From: Zopfochytrium polystomum
Lineage: Eukaryota; Chytridiomycota; Chytridiomycetes; Chytridiales; Chytridiaceae
Assembly: GCA_025765615.1 (NCBI GenBank)
Contig: JAIVFJ010000062.1
Coordinates: 186,001 to 250,000 of the forward strand
DNA: 64,000 nt
Direction of reading: 5' to 3'
Of the stretch, positions 1 through 11,311 are shown piece by piece (the stretch's first letter is position 1; the number at the start of each line of letters is the position of its first letter). The notes under the pieces are model-generated. The model saw only the letters and a list, made by a program, of their open reading frames with translations. It did no database searches and was not told the DNA's origin. A program made the position numbers and the translations under genes.

Positions 1-46
1 AGTGGAAGGAGCAAGACGGCAATATATTGTACTCTTCGTAGCAACT

Positions 47-913
47 TCAGGCCGAAGGCAACGCTGCAACAACCTCCTTCACATGCTGCTTCCAGTTGTC
101 CGGCTGGCGGCCAATCAACTCAATCAAGTCTGTCGGCTCAACGTACAGTCCGCCTTTTGCCGCCGCAGCGTCGGTGGACGCGATGATCTCCACAAACTTT
201 GGCGGCAACCCGAACCCCGCAAACTGCTTGCGCAGCTCATCCACCGGCACGACGACCGACTTGATCTCCTTCCCCGCGTGCACCGATATCTCCGCCGTCA
301 GATCCTCCAGCGTGATCGCCTCGCCCCCGAGCTCGTACACGGCCTTCACCGGCTTCCCCTCGGTGGCGAGGACCGCCGCCGCGACCGCCGCCTCCGCGTA
401 GTCCCGCCGCGTGGCCGGCGACACCTTTGCGCCAAACAGCGAGTTGAGGAGCGCCCCCGACTTCAAGAACGTGTCCAGCTTGCCCGTCCAGTTCTCGAGG
501 TACCAGCCGTTACGGAGGAACACGTGCTTCAGACCGGGCGCCGCTGCAATGTACTCTTCGGTGGTTTTGTGGTCGCCCGCGATGGCGATCTCCGAGGTCG
601 GCGCGTGGAGCAAGGACGTGTAGACGACGGTGGTCACGCCGGCTTGCTTGGCGGCGTCTACGGCGTTCTTGTGCTGGAGGACCCGGTCGCCGATGACGTC
701 GCCGGAGGAAATCAGGATGAGGGTTTTGACGCCGGTGAGGGAGGCCGCCAGTGTGGCGGCGTCGGAGTTGTAGTCGAACTTGCGAGTCTCGACTCCCGCG
801 CGAACTTTCGACGGGTCGCGGACAAGGGCGACGAACGATAGGTTTTTCTCGTGGAGGATATCGACAATGATTTTTCCCAGCTGGCTGGTCGCGGCAGAGA
901 CGGCAATGGACAT
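47..913 (-). CDS. NmrA/QOR2-like NAD(P)H-dependent oxidoreductase (copy 1)
   Basis: Intronless 288-residue atypical short-chain dehydrogenase of the NmrA/quinone-oxidoreductase-2 type. It is expected to be a cytosolic NAD(P)H-dependent quinone or aldehyde reductase. The N-terminus MSIAVSAATSQLGKII matches the Rossmann turn, but the usual GxTGQxG glycines are replaced (AATSQLG), so nucleotide binding may be weakened. Other family signals are KFDYNSD near residue 45, LILISSGD near 65, YTSLLHAP near 97 and FLRNGWYLEN near 131. The length matches the family (about 285). A second copy lies at 31934-32796 and retains STGQLG. A TATA-like box sits about 85 bp upstream of the start. The exact substrate cannot be read from sequence. 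Confidence 0.9.
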   Translation of the reverse strand: MSIAVSAATSQLGKIIVDILHEKNLSFVALVRDPSKVRAGVETRKFDYNSDAATLAASLTGVKTLILISSGDVIGDRVLQHKNAVDAAKQAGVTTVVYTSLLHAPTSEIAIAGDHKTTEEYIAAAPGLKHVFLRNGWYLENWTGKLDTFLKSGALLNSLFGAKVSPATRRDYAEAAVAAAVLATEGKPVKAVYELGGEAITLEDLTAEISVHAGKEIKSVVVPVDELRKQFAGFGLPPKFVEIIASTDAAAAKGGLYVEPTDLIELIGRQPDNWKQHVKEVVAALPSA

Positions 914-1389
914 TGTGGAGGACAGAGGTGGATTGTAAGAGCGAGCTGTTCTTGTGAGTGGGGTTTCTGAGTGAGTTGTACCAGCAGCGCGAGCAGTTTA
1001 TATAAGGCAGTTTCAAATGTATTTTTTACAGATGAAAGCATGCACGGCACGCCGTTTGGATAAACAGGTCGGAGCTCCGGTGGGAGACTTGACATTTTTT
1101 GCGGCGAATTTGTAATTTCAAATTTGATGCGGAAGGACAGAAAACCGCAGGTTCTCGGTTGCCCCTTTTTTGAATTGGAATTGTTTTTTTTAGCTACACT
1201 GGCTCGAAAGGAATCTGCGGATGAGAGAAACCCGCAGGTGCTCGGCTCGTTTGTCGGCCAACGGGCCCACCGCCAGTTCCCGGCACGCCATAATTTGCAG
1301 CGTCGTGTTTGCACTTTGTCTCCTAATCGGTTCAATCAACGCCACAAACAATGGGAAGAAAGAAGAGAAGTTTGTCATCCGCCGCGCTC
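914..1389. other. Intergenic, AT-rich, no gene seen
   Basis: It contains the promoter of the NmrA gene and two short similar stretches near 1141 and 1228 (both with GCAGGT and CTCGG). No convincing coding signal is present on either strand. Confidence 0.4.
998..1004 (-). promoter_or_regulatory. TATA-like box of NmrA copy 1
   Basis: On the minus strand TATATAA lies about 85 bp upstream of the ATG at 913, a plausible core promoter distance. The second NmrA copy also has a TATA box at a similar distance. Confidence 0.45.
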
Positions 1390-2379
1390 TCATCTCACGC
1401 ACGCGAACCAGCCATACTCCCTCCGATTGCACCGGTTGTTTTCAAAACAGACCCAGCTCGCAGCTGCGACCTGCTTGCCCCAGCTCCGCTCGTTCCGGGC
1501 GCGTCCGCGTCCGTGCCGTACAGCAAAAACTTTGTCAAAAACGTCCAGCAGCATCAGTGTCGGATGAGCCCACTTGACCAGCGACGTGAACTTTGACAGG
1601 TTCTTGAGGGCGAGGACGGCCTGCGGATCGAGGTTCGGGCTTCGAAGGACGAAGTTGAGTACGGAGAGCACCATGGTGTTGAACAGGATCACGGCGAACA
1701 GTGGAAGCGACGAGCTGAGGATGATCTTGCCGGAGGAGGCGAGGCTGGTGGAGAGGAGATCCACGACGTTCCAAATGAGCAGCACAATAAAACGCGTCGG
1801 CAATGATCCATAGGATATAAACGTAGCTGTGGGCAAGCCCAATATCATCGTCGGAGAGGAGATTGTGCTGGAACCGGAGATGGACTATATTTGCGCGGGG
1901 TGCGACGTAGAGGAGGAACACGAGCCCGAGAAAGTAGTTGATGAACTTTTCCAGCAACGCGTTCTTCAAGATCACTCTAGTCTTGATGTGCGAGGGCATG
2001 ATGATCGTGGACTCGTGCGGGATCCAGTTCAGCTCGTTAATCAGCAGCACTTAAGCGAAGCTGGACGACGCGTCGCCCGGGACCATGTTTTTGGAGTTGG
2101 CCGCTGCGACCCAGACGTTCTCGATAATGGATGGTGCCGAAGGACCCGGAAACAGCGTGGATGGAAAGCAGGTTCCAAAGCTATTTGCGTTGGGCGAAAG
2201 AGCAGCAGTACATGATGAGGAGCTTGCTCCATTGCTGGCCGCCACTGAGCGGTTCGAGCCAGCACACGTCGGAGCGCGTCTGCGGGAGAGGGGAGCCGAT
2301 TATAAAAGAGGACGTCATGAAGGGCTTGTGGAGTAAAACGGTATGAAGGATCTTTTTGAAGGATAGATTTTTCATTCAC
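1390..2379 (-). pseudogene. Broken multi-spanning membrane protein gene
   Basis: Minus-strand remnants read, in order, as a stretch ending GDASSSFA and an in-frame TAA (2051-2053). A second stretch follows (residues such as LLINELNWIPHESTIIM, then a hydrophobic FLGLVFLLYVAP and HSYVYILWIIADAF), then a third in another frame (LLIWNVVDLLSTSL, LPLFAVILFNTMVLSVLNFVL, HPTLMLLDVFDKVFAV). The last two join perfectly if the run of four A at 1789-1792 is read as three, giving a continuous membrane segment. At least three or four transmembrane helices are visible. I do not recognise the family. The lesions are one in-frame stop and one +1 shift. The 3-prime end is not fixed, and the open frame runs to about 1390. 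Confidence 0.5.
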
Positions 2380-3454
2380 TTCCTTGGTGTGTAAGGATTT
2401 GCTTTGTCCACGCGCTTACGGGATGACAAGTTTGAATGAATATCATCTCTTTACGCACCCTTTGGCTCATTTTCCAGCACATTTCAAACTTTGGCGGAAA
2501 GGAAGCAACAGGATCTTTCTCAGCGTCAGTTTCGTATGAGGCAAGGTCAGTGTTGCCGTCCTCTGGAATGACATGCCAACGACCAAGCAGCAACGGCCTG
2601 CCACAACTGCATTCAGATTGAAACTCCGAAACGATGAAACAATTGGACATTTCCGAACATTCGCAAGAAACAATCGCGAGAGGTGCCAAAATGCCCCGAC
2701 TGATCCCATTCCTGGTCGACCTAATCGGCATCAGCGCCCTCTTTGCAGCAGTGCGGCGAATCGGAAACTTTGGTGACCACCGGCACCTAACCCTCCTCTT
2801 CACGTCAACGATCTAACCATTTCTAATCCGATCTAGTGCTTGCGCCGTCTCCGCCCGTACCGTTCCCGATCCGCCACCTACTTGCCCACTTGCTGGCGTT
2901 GGGCGATGCCTCACTGGATCTGGCAGTGGATCTCGCCAGGAGATACCCGGTGCTCCTCCAACCCGCCAGCGAGCCGATATCTGGTCAGCAACAGCATCAA
3001 ATCCCGCAAGCGCAACACGTTGCAACGCGACATCACGATCGGAGACGATCCCAATAAGGGGCGGATATCCCAGTTTAGAAGACGACCTCGATGACGATGA
3101 TCCCTTTGATCGCCATATCAGCCGTCAGCGCCACCAAGACAGCCGAGGGTGGCGTGGAGCCGGAGCGGAGTTGGTGTCTGTCGAAGTGGTTGGAGGAGAT
3201 TCCCAGGGAGTAGGCAAGGTGGGCAGAGGTCTGTTTCAAGGCCCTTCGGTCGCGCACAAGGCCCTGCCTGCTGCGCCTGGATCGGCGGATGGCGTGTCCA
3301 CGGTGCGAGGCTGGGAATGGGGAGAGTCGCGTGGTGGGGCTAGGTGATGATAAGATTATTCCCACGCTTGAGATGGTGGCTCTGCGATTGGACTGTTGCT
3401 CAAAACAAAAAGACGACCTTGTCAAATCTGTTGGTTGGCGGAGTTCAAAGATAT
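2380..3454. other. Gene-poor stretch, no supported gene
   Basis: Only short unsupported open frames occur on both strands, with no domain, signal peptide or conserved motif. Nothing can be annotated with confidence. Confidence 0.4.
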
Positions 3455-3986
3455 TAGGGGTTGTCAAACCCCTTCCCCGCACGGACTGGTTTAAAACGAA
3501 ATGGATTCCGCTTTGCACTGTTTTTTTATTTCGTTTCCAACGAAATGAAAGTTGGTGGTCAAACCTGGCCAGGAAGCGGAAGAGGAAGAGCCAGGCAGCC
3601 ACAAGACAGATGGTGGGGCCGACAGACCGTAGGCGACAGAGCCAGGAAAAGTAAGAGGGCGCAAACATAGACAAACAAAAGACCGATTAGGGTGGAGACA
3701 GAGAGAGAGGACGAGAGGCAGACTGACAGACAAACCACAAGATTTTCCGTGTGTGGCAACCTTCCCAAAATGGGAAACTGCAAAACATGATAAAAAATTT
3801 GAGTGTTCTGTTTCCAACGCTGGTTTGCAACAAAAGTCTTTCCAACGAAAGCTCCTCGTGAGGAGCTTTCTGCAAAAGAAACGTTTTGATGGGTCCAAAA
3901 AGGCAGTTTGCAATGGTGGCGGAAAAATTGTGCAACGTTTTGTTTGTCCGTTCCCAACAAAAAAGAGGGGGGTTTGACAACCCCTA
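3455..3986. mobile_element. 532-bp MITE-like element with 17-18 bp terminal inverted repeats
   Basis: The left end reads TAGGGGTTGTCAAACCCC (3455-3472). The right end (about 3969-3986) is its reverse complement. TA flanks GGGG at one end and CCCC at the other, compatible with the TA target duplication of Tc1/mariner-type elements. The interior is non-coding. It contains a perfect 11-bp palindromic hairpin (GAAAGCTCCTC, two bases, GAGGAGCTTTC) around 3845-3870 and repeated GTTTCCAAC motifs. No transposase is present, so it would be non-autonomous. No second copy was found in this window. Confidence 0.65.
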
Positions 3987-4089
3987 TTTCTCCTCATCGA
4001 TCGCAACCGTTGCCGCCTCCGAGCCCGCCCTCCCCCACCTGTCGATCCGCAGCGGCTGGCTAAGCAGCAGCGAAGAAACAATCCTCTGG

Positions 4090-4960
4090 ACCTCATGCCA
4101 GAAGAAGTGCTGCACCGCGTGACCTGGTACGTGGCATCGCATCCAGAGTCCCTCGCTCGCCTGTCTTGCGCGTCGAGGAGCTGACCGGTTTGGTTTGCAG
4201 ACCACAAGATCTGGCGCCTGCTTTTCCTTGAGCGCTGGCCGATGCCCGCCGACCTCTGTGACAATCCGCGCACTCTCAACTGGGGCCAGATGGTGAAAAC
4301 CATCCCAGCAACGAACTCTGCGACGCCAAAGATGCGAACCCGTTCGAGCCGCTTGTTTGAAACTAGGGCTGTTTCGGAATCAATTTCGATGTCGAAACTG
4401 CCTTGGAAGAATCGGTGGTCGCTACACCTTGTCGATGTTTCGGTCAGAGGCGCGACCGAGTATCTCCACTATAAGCTGTGGAGATACCGAACCAGTGGTC
4501 GGACATAGATGCATACTCTTTGGACGGCCCAATTGAGTGCGTGTATGTCGATGCAGATCTAGTAGTCACCGGATCGTTCGATTGCGCCCAGTGTTGGACA
4601 CGAGAAAGGCTCCAATTTGTGCGAAATTTCCTCCTGCTTGATGTCTTTCCTGCTGCCGTTGACGTTTCTGGCTGCGACGTCGCTCTGAGTACTCCACAAG
4701 CTGCGATTGAAGTGCGAAATCTGAGAACTGGAGAATTGCGATTCTGTTGGCAAGCGATCAGGAGTGGGAAGGTCGTCAGGCGTCTTCAGTTTGAAAGATC
4801 TACTCTTGTCGCAGCACTAGACAGCATTCGGACAAGAGTTGAGTTGGAGAGATTCCAAAGAGGGTGCGTCAGTGGCTTTATTATCAGCGTCCAAAATGCG
4901 CATTCATGTACGAGATGTCGCTGGCAGAGGCAAAACTTAGCGGAGGTTTCACTGCGATAA
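4090..4960 (+). pseudogene. Decayed F-box / WD40-like gene
   Basis: Starting near 4090 the plus strand encodes an F-box-like helix pair (MPEEVLHRVTWYV, then LARLSCASRS). After an interruption it continues HKIWRLLFLERWPMPADL and, further on (4478-4960), a beta-rich segment with WD-like pieces (IDAYSLDGPIECVYVDADLV, VTGSFDCAQCW, IEVRNLRTGELRFCW). This order is typical of F-box/WD substrate receptors of SCF ubiquitin ligases. Frame breaks around 4185 and 4470, and the lack of a full propeller, indicate a pseudogene. The MITE-like element ends about 100 bp upstream. Family assignment is moderate; the F-box part is the better supported. Confidence 0.4.
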
Positions 4961-4972
4961 CCCGAACGAAGC

Positions 4973-6208
4973 CGGCGTAAAACTGCACGCCTTAGGAGTT
5001 ATTTGTGCAAACGCAGTTGAGTGTTTCTGTTGTTTGAGACGAGACCGACTGATGTTCATACTTTTTCTTTCAAGAAATGAGCCGAGAGTGACCTTACCAT
5101 TTTTGCTCATGATTCGCAACCAAACGGGCGATGATTACGCCTTTTTGTCTTATCTTTCTTAGATATTTTATTACCGGTACCACAACAAAACTGTTTTGGC
5201 TACGGGTGGGTAAAGAAGGCAGAAAAATTGGAATAAAACAGCCGCACTCGCAAAATGCAATCATTCACCATTCTACTTCCCTGACCTCACGACACTCCGA
5301 ACGACACCCCTAATACTTGTCTCCTCAGCCAAGTACGTCTAGCATGGCGGCCAGAATTACCATCGCAAGTGGTTGACTGCATGGGACGCCTGGATCCAAT
5401 GGAGAGTTCAGTCTCTTCCAGTCAGGGCCACTCATGGTCGCAATTTTTACCACAACTTCCTCACGCCGATGGCCTAAATGTTTTCTTTAACCAGTCAAGC
5501 ACGGTGATCTGACGGCGACTGGCGGCACGATTTGGCGCACAGCAGAACTTGAACTTCAATTTTCGTCGAGTTGGCGGTAAGTGTGCAACCCCTTGGTCCC
5601 AGACCACTTTCTACCACATCTTCTTTGTCGAGTTACTGACGCGCTTCAGCGTGCTTGTACGAATTCCGCGGGTACATCAAATTACCACGTCGCAGTAATC
5701 GAGTACTTGGTGACGACAACACAAGTAAATGCTGAGTGTGGGCATCGCCGCCAGGCCCGCCCAATCGCAAATTTTGACAGAGCGGACTTTGTGTATTGGT
5801 GAGACCATTTTCTATGACTGACCGTCTGCTGACCCAATTGCGCACAGATCAAAAGAAAGTCACTGCGGGTTCTTCGCCACGGCTCCCACAGAGCCAGGGT
5901 GCTGCGCTAAACATCTACCTGGGATAGCAGTGCGACGCTGCACACCCGGGATAGACGGCGCGTTGTAGTGCTGCGCTTCCTTCTTTGTCTTGTGGGGCTC
6001 GCTCTTTACGCAAGACCTTGGGGCTGGGAGAAGTGGATGGAAGATAGTGGTTGACACGTTCGAAAAAGGGAGAAAATCGAAATATTAAATGTTTTCTCTC
6101 GTTTTCCTTTCAGTGTGACAAACGACTGACTTTGCAAGAACACAGGACTGACTTCGCAAGAAAACAGGTCGAAGGCTCCGTCTTTCTGTTTGCTGGCACA
6201 CGTAAGGC
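4973..6208. other. Long gene-poor region
   Basis: No complete gene is visible. A short exon-like stretch near 5495-5580 (reading GDLTATGGTIWRTAELEL) ends at a good donor sequence (GGTAAGT at 5577) and could be a relic of a lost gene, but no family is recognisable. The final part is the upstream region of the transglutaminase-like gene. Confidence 0.35.
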
Positions 6209-7129
6209 ATGGCTGCGGCAAGCTTCAAGGCCTTGGACCGACGCCCCGCGCTCGACTTCTTTCGCCAGCACAGCGTGCTGACAGACCCCGGCAAGCACGC
6301 CGGCCTGTTCAGCGACCTTCCCGACGATGTGCCGGGCCTCGCGCGCGTGGTGCAGGGGCTGCCGATCCACCCATCGACCGGCAATCTCCGCAGCCACGGC
6401 ATTGGCGCGGACCAGGAGGCCCAGCTCGACAACACCGTGTTTGGCCTGCGACGCGTCGAGGACCTGCTGGACCGCGTGGTGCGGCGCGACCCCACGTGGC
6501 CGCTCACCACGCTGACCACACCCCGCCCGCCGATCGAACGCGTCGGCGCCATCTGCCGCAACTTTGCTGTGCTGCTGGTGGCGATGCTGCGCCACAAGGG
6601 CGTGCCAGCTCGCGCCCGCGTCGGCTTTGCGGGCTACTTTCGCGGGAGGCTGTGGTATGACCACCGCATCGCAGAGTACTGGAGCGCAGAATCTGAGCGA
6701 TGGGTCCTTGTCGACCCGCAGATGGACGAAACGAGCGTCAGCGACTTGGGCATCTGCTTTGAGGTGTGCGACATGCGGGACGCGGACCCGTACCTGCGGG
6801 CAGGAGACGTGTGGCGGCGCTGCCGCTTGGGCCAAGCTGACCCGCAGGGCTTTGGCGACAACGACGCGGACGTCGGCATGCTGCCCATCCGCTACGCCTT
6901 GCTGCAGGACTGGGCCTACTTGAACAAGTGCGAGCTGCTGGGCTGCGATGACTGGGGCGACTTGATCACAACGAAGGAGGCCGATCTGACCGACGCGGAT
7001 GTTGCCCTTCTCGACCGCGTGGCAGACCTCACGGCGAACGTGGATGCCAATCTGGACGAGCTGCGCTTTTTCCGTGGCAGCGAGTACGGGAACACCGTGT
7101 TACAAAAGATGAAGAATTGTGAGCTGTGA
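6209..7129 (+). CDS. Transglutaminase-like (papain-fold) protein
   Basis: Intronless 306-residue protein with the transglutaminase-like core. Cys116 lies in GAICRNFAVLLVAMLRHKG, His152 in YDHRIAEYW and Asp169 in WVLVDPQMD, forming the expected Cys-His-Asp triad in the right order and spacing. No signal peptide or membrane segment is present, so it should be cytosolic. Stand-alone proteins of this superfamily act as cysteine proteases, amidases or acyltransferases; the substrate cannot be inferred. It is GC-rich and intronless, and its domain form is commoner in bacteria, so horizontal origin is possible but unproven. An AATAAA sequence lies about 10 bp after the stop. Confidence 0.8.
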   Translation: MAAASFKALDRRPALDFFRQHSVLTDPGKHAGLFSDLPDDVPGLARVVQGLPIHPSTGNLRSHGIGADQEAQLDNTVFGLRRVEDLLDRVVRRDPTWPLTTLTTPRPPIERVGAICRNFAVLLVAMLRHKGVPARARVGFAGYFRGRLWYDHRIAEYWSAESERWVLVDPQMDETSVSDLGICFEVCDMRDADPYLRAGDVWRRCRLGQADPQGFGDNDADVGMLPIRYALLQDWAYLNKCELLGCDDWGDLITTKEADLTDADVALLDRVADLTANVDANLDELRFFRGSEYGNTVLQKMKNCEL

Positions 7130-8031
7130 ACACAACAAAATAAAAAGGGAACGACTATAACACACCCAGCGCTGGCGATCTCGGAGGGGTCAACGGTCGG
7201 GTCAATTGGGATGCAAGAAGGCAAACAAGTGGCTCAAGGGGTCTAGGCTCCCGCGCTAATGTCGCTGTTCTGTTGCAGGCACTTGGGCACTGTTTCAAGA
7301 TAGACAGGCCAATGGCTGAAGCGTTGCGCTTCGAGGACATGCTTGCAAGACGGCGCCGACCTTCCTCACGGCTTTGCTGGCTTGTTTGTGTGCGGTGCTG
7401 CTCGCTGTGGCACTACGCTCGCTACACGGTGTGGTCCCGGCGTCGACGAGAGACCGGACGACAGTATGCACATCACAATGGCTCAGGATGACATTCGTAA
7501 CTGCCCAGGCGGGCGTGAGGCTCATTACTGTCCTCTGCCACACAGGCACAGGTGGTGTCAGTGGAAAATTCGCTGAGGGTCGTGGAGGTGCCAAAGGCAC
7601 CGAGGCCGCTCTTCCCTCAATTTCCGCAGCCCCCTCCCCTGTCACCGCCGTTTCCCCGTCTTTGTTTCTTTCTTTCTTTCTTCTTTCTTCTTTTTTTTTT
7701 TTTTTTTTTTAACGGAATGTGGATTGCTGCTGCGTTTCCCACTCGTGATTTGTGAGCAAGCCGCACCCCATTATCAACGTGCGCAACTTAAGGTAAAAAA
7801 AAAAAAAAAAAAAAAAAAGAAAAAGAGAAAAGAAAAAAGTTTATTTATTTATTTATTTACACGTAGTGCATTTCCGCGGCGGGATTCGATTGCTTTGTCA
7901 GCTCCCGCCCTGTTTGATCGCGCCATGCGCTTGGGCAAGCCACAGCACATTTATCTCGCTTTTCATTCTTCAGAGCTGTCTTCTCTCCCGCCCAAAAAGC
8001 AAGCCGCCCCCCCTATCTCTCATTCAAGTCA
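7130..8031. other. Intergenic with poly-T and poly-A tracts
   Basis: A T tract at about 7689-7710 and an A tract at about 7796-7818 lie roughly 85 bp apart in opposite sense, so they could pair in single strands. A TTTA repeat follows near 7840-7859. No coding signal is present. Confidence 0.5.
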
Positions 8032-9172
8032 ATGATCATCACTGCACTATACTCGGCCGTGGCAAACGGCCTGGCTTTCCTCAAGTCGCTGGTGGGCATC
8101 GTGCCCCGGTACAACGGTGAGTGCGCTAAAAAAAAAATACTCTGCACTCCCACTGGCAGTTTTTTGCGTTTGTCACCGTCCTAACACCTCCACGCAAGTG
8201 CCAAAACAAGGAGACGCTGTTTTCATCACAGGCGCCAGCACCGGCATCGGCAACGACGCGGCCCTCTTCCTCGCGTCGAAGGGCTTCACAGTGTTTGCCG
8301 GCGTTCGCAATGCCGCCGACGGCGAGGCTCTCGTCGCCCAGTTCGAAAGGCCACCACCAACCAGAGGGAGCGGCGAGATCATCCCCGTACTCGCCGATGT
8401 CACTGATGAAACGGCCCTCGTCGCCGCCCGCGACACCATCTCGGACTACTGCGATCGCCACGGGAAGCGCTTTGCGGCGCTCGTCAACAACGCCGGCATT
8501 TCCTTCCCGTTCACACCCTTGGAGCTTACCGAGGACAAGGAAGTCTTGCGCCTCTTTGAGGTCAACGTGTTTGGGGCGATCCGGGCGACCCGCATCTGCT
8601 TGCCCCTTGTGCGCAAATTTCAAGGTGAGATCGTAGGGGGCGGGGGGAAGGGGGCTGGCGATCAGTCACTGTTTTGACTCAACTCCACGATCCTTGTTTC
8701 GCCAACCAAAGGCCGCGTTATCTTCGTCTCATCGACATCAGCACTTCTCCCGGTCAGCGGCTTCACCGCATACTCTGCGACCAAAAGCGCCGTCGAGTCG
8801 ATCGTCGCCGGCCTCCGCATCGAAATGCTATCCTTCAAGGTCCCGGTGATCTCGATCCTGCCCGGCCCCACAAAGTCCACAATCTGGTCCAAATCTGTCG
8901 AAACCCTCCGCGCTGCCGACCGCCGGAATCCTGGCTCTCACTCTGATGAGGGGGTTTACCAGTCCGACCTGGCGAGGTTCGAGAAGCGTGCACTTGAACT
9001 TGCGCGAAGAGCCGAGGACCCCCGTTTGAGCACGTCGCCGGCCATTCTCAAAGCAATAACGTCGTCCACGCCTCGTCTCCGTTACATTGTCGGCGACTTA
9101 GATCTCGCTATTCAGGTTGTCCGCCGGATTATTGGCGAAAGGAATCTCATAAGGATTTTGGGAACTGTTTGA
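8032..9172 (+). CDS. Classical short-chain dehydrogenase/reductase, three exons
   Basis: Exons 8032-8116, 8199-8624 and 8712-9172 give 323 residues in frame. Both introns have GTGAG donors and AAG acceptors, and the first has a CTAAC branch site at 8181. Exon 1 encodes a hydrophobic N-terminal anchor (MIITALYSAVANGLAFLKSL). The Rossmann motif TGASTGIG begins exon 2, NNAG follows near residue 127, and the catalytic Y-x-x-x-K is YSATK in exon 3. The PGPTKSTIW segment fits the loop after the active site. This resembles membrane-associated retinol/steroid-type dehydrogenases; substrate unknown. A degenerate tandem copy follows at about 9985-10735. Confidence 0.88.
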
Positions 9173-9984
9173 AACACCATTGATTTTAAGTAAAACATGA
9201 TTCGCCTCTTCGATTGTTGTTGCATCATTAGTGCAAAAAAACGCAAAACATCGGCAGGCGGCTGTACACTTTGAAAGTCACGTCGTACTTGACATTTTCA
9301 TGCAACACAATAAACACTGTCATTCCTTTACTCGCCAGCGCACAATAAAGCCAGGAGCGACTGCGCAGCGGGTTACCAGCTTGAATCTACCACTGAAGCT
9401 TGTTGGACAACATCCACGAAAAGCGGCGCACAGCCGCACTGACTTGATGTTTCCCTCCAAATCGCTGGCTGGGTTGCGCATCAGTTAGGGTTTTTTTGGG
9501 CGTTGAATTGATTGGAGGCAAAAAACTTTTATGCTTCGAAGAAGGCAGTCGATTGAGACAATACTGCCGTCAGCTAGAACAGACTTTTTGACGCGCGTCA
9601 ATCTGGCAAACAACGCTCCGGATATACACTTTGCGACGCGCCTGGGACGGCGGACTTGAAGCTCCAACGGAACTGGGGAACGGGAACAAGTTTCCAAAAA
9701 GAGCAGCTAAAGCTGGACTCCGTGCCCGGGACAGAGATTCACCAATTTTTTGCTCCTCATCGTGCCTAAAGGTTGATTTGTGAGCAACCCGCACGAATTT
9801 GTAACGCGTTCGAGCATTTATTGAATTCGAAAAAAGGAAAACGAGAAAAGAAAAGATGGGCTGCTTTCTCCGCCACAAAGTTGTGAAAGTTTCGAATGCC
9901 ACGCGACGATTGTGCACTATTTCGCGCGGGAAATTAATTCAGTGCTGTCCACTGATTTCTCTCCTCAACCTTAAACATCTCATT
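9173..9984. other. Intergenic between SDR gene and its decayed copy
   Basis: No supported gene is present. Short minus-strand open frames lack any recognisable motif. Confidence 0.4.
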
Positions 9985-10735
9985 CACTTTTCTCGACCGT
10001 GGCGTTGACTTTCCCAAGTCGTTGGTGGGAATCGTTCCCCGCTACAAAGGTAGAAGAAACTCTTACTTAAATCCCTCCCAATGACACCATCCTAATGACT
10101 TCAAGCAGCACCAAAACGAGGAGACGTTGTTTTCATCAGAGGAGCCAGCACAGGATCGGCAATCATGCGGCCTCTTCCTTGCCACAAAGGGCTTCACCAT
10201 TTTTGCCGGCGTCCGCAAAGCCACCGCCGGCGATGGCCTCGTCGCCCAGTTTGAAAGCCGCCGCACGGTGGCGGCGAGATCATTCCCGTACTCGCCGATG
10301 TGACCGACGAGGAAGCGCTCGTCGCCGCCCGCGAAACAAACTCGGACCACTGCGACCGTACGGAAAACGTTTTGCAGCGCTCGTCAACAACGGCGGTCTT
10401 TTCGCCCTTGGGACAAGGACGCAGAGCGCCTCTTTGAAGTCAACGTGTTTGGACCAGTTCGGACGACCCGCTTCTTCTTGCCCCTTTGACGCAGGTTCCA
10501 AGGTGAGGGTCCTGGGGGCTCGATGGTCATCCGGGTCACCACGTTTCTAAACTTCGATGCTCCCCTCCCCCCCCCACCACCACCAGCCCCGATGATCAAG
10601 GCCGCATTCTCTCCGTCTCGTCAACATTAGCCCTCGTCCCAGTCAGTGGTAGCACCGCATACTCAGCGACCAAAAACGCGATCGAGTCGATCGTCGCCGG
10701 CCTCCGCAACGAAATGCTCCCCTTCAAGGTCTTCC
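9985..10735 (+). pseudogene. Truncated tandem copy of the SDR gene
   Basis: It retains the order of the gene at 8032-9172. There is an exon-1 remnant ending VPRYK near 10050, an intron-like stretch, then GDVVFIRGAST (the TGxxxGIG glycines are lost), KGFTIFAGVRKA, EIIPVLADV-type codons, FAALVNN, and after a second intron relic the VSS...YSATK segment, ending at MLPFKV near 10735. Multiple small indels break the frame, and the C-terminal quarter is missing. This is a tandem duplication followed by decay. Confidence 0.8.
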
Positions 10736-11311
10736 TTTTTCTTTCTTTTTTTTTTTCATCAATTCCCCATATGAGTAAGCAGCCGTGTTAAGTTTAAAGA
10801 GAAGCGACCAGAACACACATACGGCTGGCCATGCTATATTAGTACGCAGCCAGAAAATTTCAAAAGGAGTTCGGGGTGCTGGTGTGGTGGGGTTTGGAGG
10901 ATCTTCTTGACGATCTTTGGTCGGCGCCTTGTCATGCGGCCGTCGCCCCCACCAGAAACTATGTGCTCGAGACTTTGACAGGATCCGCAGCACGGGGCTG
11001 CTGATATCCCGGAATCGTCAGTCTGTGCGTCTTCAAGGGCCAATGGCTAGAAAGAACCACGGTGAACCAAGCTATCTTCCTTTTTTTTTTTTTTTTTTTT
11101 CTTTTTGAGACAGCGGAAGACCTCGCAACTGTAAACAAAGAGGAATGAGAAGTATTGTTTTCAATAACGTGTTGCTACTGTTGAATGGGCAAGTACTGCT
11201 CAATGAGGCTCCCGCAGAGAACTGTCGATCGACGGTCCTTCGAGTCACATCGTTCCCGCTCTGCCCATAACCAGGCGGCTCTGTATCATGCCAAAGTTCG
11301 AGTTTGCGATT
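10736..11311. other. Intergenic, pyrimidine-rich tracts
   Basis: It holds T tracts at about 10737-10757 and 11080-11101. It lies between the truncated SDR copy and the 3-prime end of PHYH. No gene was seen. Confidence 0.4.

Noticed and set aside
2..841. 279-residue plus-strand open frame at the window start
   Set aside because: It is antisense to the NmrA gene at 47-913, is Arg-rich with no domain, and arises from the GC-rich codon pattern of the real gene.
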